A stretch of 64,000 bases of DNA. Source: PALSA-610 sp038239145. GTDB lineage: Bacteria > Actinomycetota > Acidimicrobiia > IMCC26256 > PALSA-610. The DNA is taken from assembly GCA_038239145.1 (NCBI GenBank), contig JBBSFB010000005.1, forward strand, positions 1 through 64,000, written 5' to 3'. The notes under the pieces were generated by a model, which did no database searches, was not told the DNA's origin, and saw only the letters and a program-made list of their open reading frames with translations. Within the stretch, counting starts at the first letter, position 1; each line of letters begins with the position of its first letter. Below, one piece after another: positions 61,688-64,000 of the stretch. Made by a program: the position numbers and the translations under genes.

Positions 61688-61772
61688 CGGCGTGTCCCAC
61701 CGATGAAGCAGCGATATCGACTTCCTGCCGGATTTCTGACCGCTTTTGCGTCAGACTCCGTTCACGTCACGG

Positions 61773-62330
61773 TCAGAACGCCATGATCGCACTGTCGGGA
61801 TCGAGCCCGAGAAGCAGCCGGCCCGCGGTCTCGAAGCCGGTCGTCGACAAGATGATGTGCTGGGTCATCGTGTGCACGTCGCCCAGCACCGGCCGAGGAC
61901 CGAGTCCCGGGGGCAGCGCGTGCATGCCGGACACGTTGTGCAGCAGGTCGATGGCGTGGGCGGCAAGCCGGACCGCAATGACGGTCCCGAGGCGCTGGCG
62001 GGCGAGGTCGACAAACCGTTCGACCATGTTGCGCGTCACGCCCACCGCGTTGGCGGCGAGCCCATCGCCGAGCTGCGCCACACCGGGATGCGACCGAACG
62101 CGTCCGCGTCGCCGGTGCCGTTCGGGGCCGGGGCTGTGCGGGCGCGTCGCCGACGTGCACGATCGCGGCCGGCGTGAGCATCCCGAACAGCCCCGCGTCG
62201 TCGAGTACACGGAACACGTCGGGCGCGAGGTGACCGAGCCGCTCCGACTCCTGCGCCACCGCGGATCACCGCTGCGATCGCGTCCACGCGCTCGCAGGCC
62301 GCCGCCGTCGTGTTCCTCCCATGCTCCGAG
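61773..62330 (-). pseudogene. Acyl-CoA dehydrogenase/flavin monooxygenase remnant
   Basis: Three fragments in different frames look like one broken gene. VDAIAAVI, then SERLGHLAPDVFRVLDDAG and LFGMLTPA (about 62165-62320), match the N-terminus of HsaA-like/acyl-CoA dehydrogenase flavoproteins. The downstream fragment ARQRLGTVIAVRLAAHAIDL through HTMTQHIILSTTGFETAGRL (61773 to about 62000) matches their C-terminal bundle. The 200 or so residues between are missing, and frames are shifted. It is thus a deletion pseudogene. No active product is expected. Confidence 0.6.
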
Positions 62331-62375
62331 CCTCCGAACGCGCCGCGTCGCGATCCACCGCTCGTTCGTCTTCGT

Positions 62376-62987
62376 TCACGACACGCGCGCCCACACTGCA
62401 TACAGCGGGTCACCGCCCGGCGGAGTTGCGCATTGACTCTGTTCAGGATCGTCATAGTTGCCGGCAGCAGAGAAGTACTCCGCCACGATCTGCACGTGGG
62501 TGGCGCTCTCAGAGCCCATCCAACCGCGGATCGCCTTGGACGGGAAGAGCCGGTTCGAGAACGCGCAGACGAACAGCCCGCCGGAGCGAACGACGCGCGC
62601 GACGTCGCGGAACACCTCGACGGGACGAGTGAGATAGTCGACCGAGACGCAACAGGTGGCGTGCGCGAACGAATCGTCCCCGAATGGGAGGGTCGGTTCC
62701 GCGTTCAGATCGTGCACCACCCACGATCGGGCTTGCGCGTTCGCGGCCAGCTCGTCAGCGTTCATACCGAGCACCGTCAGCGAGGTCGGGGCGGTGCGAA
62801 AATGCGAGACCCACGAGCCCATGAGATCGAGTAGCTCGCCGCCGACCTCGAGCTCGTCGTACAACGCGCCGACGGCCGCGATCGCGCCTTCGTCGATGTG
62901 GGTGACGTACCGGGGAAATGCGTAGAACTCGCGGTCGTCACGTTCGTCGCCCCGGGCGAAGAACCCGTCGGGGAAGACAGAGGTCAC
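62376..62987 (-). CDS. Class I SAM-dependent methyltransferase
   Basis: A 203-residue methyltransferase-like protein. VGGELLDLMGSWVSHF is a degenerate SAM-binding motif I, VLGMNADELAANAQARS carries the acidic end of strand 2, HDLNAEPTLPFGDDSFAHAT the family FDxVxx region, and FRDVARVVRSGGLFVCAFSN the motif after strand 5. The G-x-G loop is altered to LMGSW, which is unusual but seen in small methyltransferases. GTG 62987 is the start. Substrate unknown. Confidence 0.72.
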   Translation of the reverse strand: MTSVFPDGFFARGDERDDREFYAFPRYVTHIDEGAIAAVGALYDELEVGGELLDLMGSWVSHFRTAPTSLTVLGMNADELAANAQARSWVVHDLNAEPTLPFGDDSFAHATCCVSVDYLTRPVEVFRDVARVVRSGGLFVCAFSNRLFPSKAIRGWMGSESATHVQIVAEYFSAAGNYDDPEQSQCATPPGGDPLYAVWARVS

Positions 62988-63074
62988 GAGCGGGTCGATC
63001 CGGGAGCGGTCACGGTCACAGCTTGGCGCGCGAGACCGTCGTCACGGGTCATCGGCGTGCATGTCGGCCACTCG

Positions 63075-63557
63075 CTATCGGATCGTGCGGGACAATGTCC
63101 TCGTCGGGGCGACGAGCACGTCAGTGGTGGTCACGACCGACACAGTGACCGGGGCCGAGATCGGGATCGGGTCGTCAGTGGTTTTGGGGGCGCGGGCGAT
63201 CTCGGCCCAGATGGTCCGCCCGTCAGGACCCACCATCGTCGACCACCCCGACGTGTGGGTCTCCAGCATGTGCTGACGACGGTAGCCGAGCTCGCGCCCG
63301 TCGCGACGGGTGTCCCTCAGCATCAACATGGTCGCGTCGGACTGAACGGTCACGACGACGAACACGCCCGGACGACGCCCGGCACCCAACCGATGCGGCG
63401 CCGAACGCGGGGCATCGTTCTGCACGAGCCCTTCGATCACGACCGCGATCTGCTCCGCGTGTCCGGACCCGGCGCTCGACCGGTCGCATTCGCGCCGGAT
63501 CGCCGCGCGCATCGCCGCCATCCGCTTCGCGTCGCCGTTGAGTCGGAGCTCGAGCAC
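63075..63557 (-). CDS. Possible RsbW-like ATPase-fold protein
   Basis: A 160-residue protein that weakly recalls anti-sigma-factor/histidine-kinase-like ATPases: VVIEGLVQNDAPR in the position of the Asn-box helix, VFVVVTVQSDATMLMLRDTRR where the next strand and Asp are expected, and SGWSTMVGPDGRTIWAEIA as the final strand. The Asn and Gly residues that bind ATP are not clearly kept. GTG 63557. No sigma factor is nearby. The call is tentative; it could be an unrelated unknown protein. Confidence 0.45.
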   Translation of the reverse strand: MLELRLNGDAKRMAAMRAAIRRECDRSSAGSGHAEQIAVVIEGLVQNDAPRSAPHRLGAGRRPGVFVVVTVQSDATMLMLRDTRRDGRELGYRRQHMLETHTSGWSTMVGPDGRTIWAEIARAPKTTDDPIPISAPVTVSVVTTTDVLVAPTRTLSRTIR

Positions 63558-63701
63558 CGGGGGTCAGACCCGTTCGTGCCGAGATCGCCGAGTGTCGTGG
63601 TGCATATGCCGAACCCCCGAGCCGATACGCACGGACGCGGGTTTCGCCATTCGCTCGCCACTGCCGAGGCGACCAGGTTGCAGGCAGTGGGTCGACGCGT
63701 C

Positions 63702-63728
63702 GTCCGCCACCGAAAACCGGTGGCGGAC
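63702..63728. terminator. Strong 11-bp hairpin, probable terminator
   Basis: GTCCGCCACCG, loop AAAAC, then CGGTGGCGGAC form a perfect 11-bp stem about 85 bases beyond the stop of the leftward Lys-rich gene and upstream of the RsbW-like gene. On the leftward strand no T run follows, as is common in high-GC actinobacteria. Confidence 0.55.
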
Positions 63729-63813
63729 TTGTATCGACCGCAACGCGACTCAGGTGAAGTCGGGCATCCGGCAATGTGCCGGTTGTCATACGGCGAGGGG
63801 CGCCCCCGACCGG

Positions 63814-64000
63814 TTAGCGCTTCTTGGCGACGCGCTTGGTCGTCTTCTTCGCGGGCTTGGTCGCCTTGGTCGTCGACTTGCCGGCGCGCGCCTTGGCGGC
63901 CCGCGCGGCGCGAGCCTTCACAAGATTCTGTGCCAGCTTGGCCCGTGCTTCGGGCGACAACGGGCGGCGCTTCTTCGCTACCTTCTTCGCGACTTTCGTG
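63814..64000 (-). CDS. C-terminus of Lys/Ala-rich, probably DNA-binding protein (partial)
   Basis: The last 61 codons of a leftward gene run off the window edge. The readable end is TKVAKKVAKKRRPLSPEARA, then KLAQNLVKARAARAAKAR, then Thr/Lys-rich repeats and VAKKR-stop. Alternating AKK/KTTK blocks resemble histone H1-like tails, and RRPLSPEARAKLAQN looks like a short helix found in small actinobacterial nucleoid proteins. It probably binds DNA non-specifically. The N-terminus, and thus the family, is not visible. Confidence 0.6.
   Translation of the reverse strand, partial: TKVAKKVAKKRRPLSPEARAKLAQNLVKARAARAAKARAGKSTTKATKPAKKTTKRVAKKR

Noticed and set aside
61688..61761. tRNA or small RNA gene in the gap before the ATP-grasp operon
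   Set aside because: No cloverleaf, no CCA-like end and no conserved boxes; it is most simply the operon promoter.

Overview
The window is GC-rich chromosomal DNA from a high-GC actinobacterium, most likely a member of the Acidimicrobiia. This rests on heavy C/G third-position use, many GTG starts, coenzyme-F420-type enzymes (an LLM-class oxidoreductase and a PPOX-class protein), a UvrD-type helicase with an HRDC tail, Tat/lipoprotein exports with Ser/Thr-rich linkers, and a secreted WLVAxDGG-repeat protein. No rRNA, tRNA, CRISPR array, insertion sequence or phage module was seen. The taxonomic call is inference.

Layout. 1-16 kb: a DUF4037 protein, an exported phosphoesterase lipoprotein, two aldo/keto reductases, a nitroreductase, an HtrA-type membrane protease, a two-gene ECF importer (substrate domain and both ATPases in one chain, plus an EcfT subunit), a dienelactone hydrolase, a tiny secreted protein behind a perfect Shine-Dalgarno sequence, a sugar-dehydrogenase-like lipoprotein, a tandem dCTP deaminase and a lipase lipoprotein. 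16-23 kb: an amidohydrolase behind a palindromic site, a twice-frameshifted FAD oxidoreductase, an F420-type oxidoreductase with a DUF427 protein, and an amidohydrolase plus two alpha/beta hydrolases. 23.3-26.4 kb: a four-gene operon resembling the methylamine dehydrogenase maturation genes mauE and mauD, ending in a Tat-exported, 24-cysteine light-chain-like domain fused to beta-propeller-like repeats. This is the most novel item here.

26.5-37.7 kb: an HtpX-like protease, then a seven-gene leftward acyl-CoA operon (two class III CoA-transferases, two acyl-CoA dehydrogenases, a coupled MaoC hydratase pair, a GNAT enzyme). It faces a rightward pair: a cysteine-free HMG-CoA-synthase-like/DUF35 protein and an SCP2-type thiolase. 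Together they look like a chain-shortening pathway for a bulky acyl-CoA such as a sterol side chain. 37.8-43.5 kb: a helicase, a SRPBCC protein, two SnoaL-like proteins, a wHTH-like gene with an oddly extended frame, and a 750-bp gene-poor stretch holding a repeated palindrome.

43.5-53.6 kb: a polyamine island. A PotADBC importer is followed by two class III aminotransferases, an aminobutyraldehyde-type dehydrogenase, a Lrp/AsnC regulator next to an inverted repeat, and a saccharopine-dehydrogenase-like enzyme. The logic is putrescine uptake, transamination, oxidation to GABA and a second transamination. 53.6-64 kb: a DUF6629 membrane protein, a fatty acid desaturase, a membrane-anchored unknown, a PPOX/F420 protein, an exported esterase, the conserved trio of circularly permuted ATP-grasp, alpha-E and transglutaminase proteins, a decayed acyl-CoA dehydrogenase, a methyltransferase, a weak RsbW-like protein and the tail of a Lys/Ala-rich, probably DNA-binding protein cut by the window edge.
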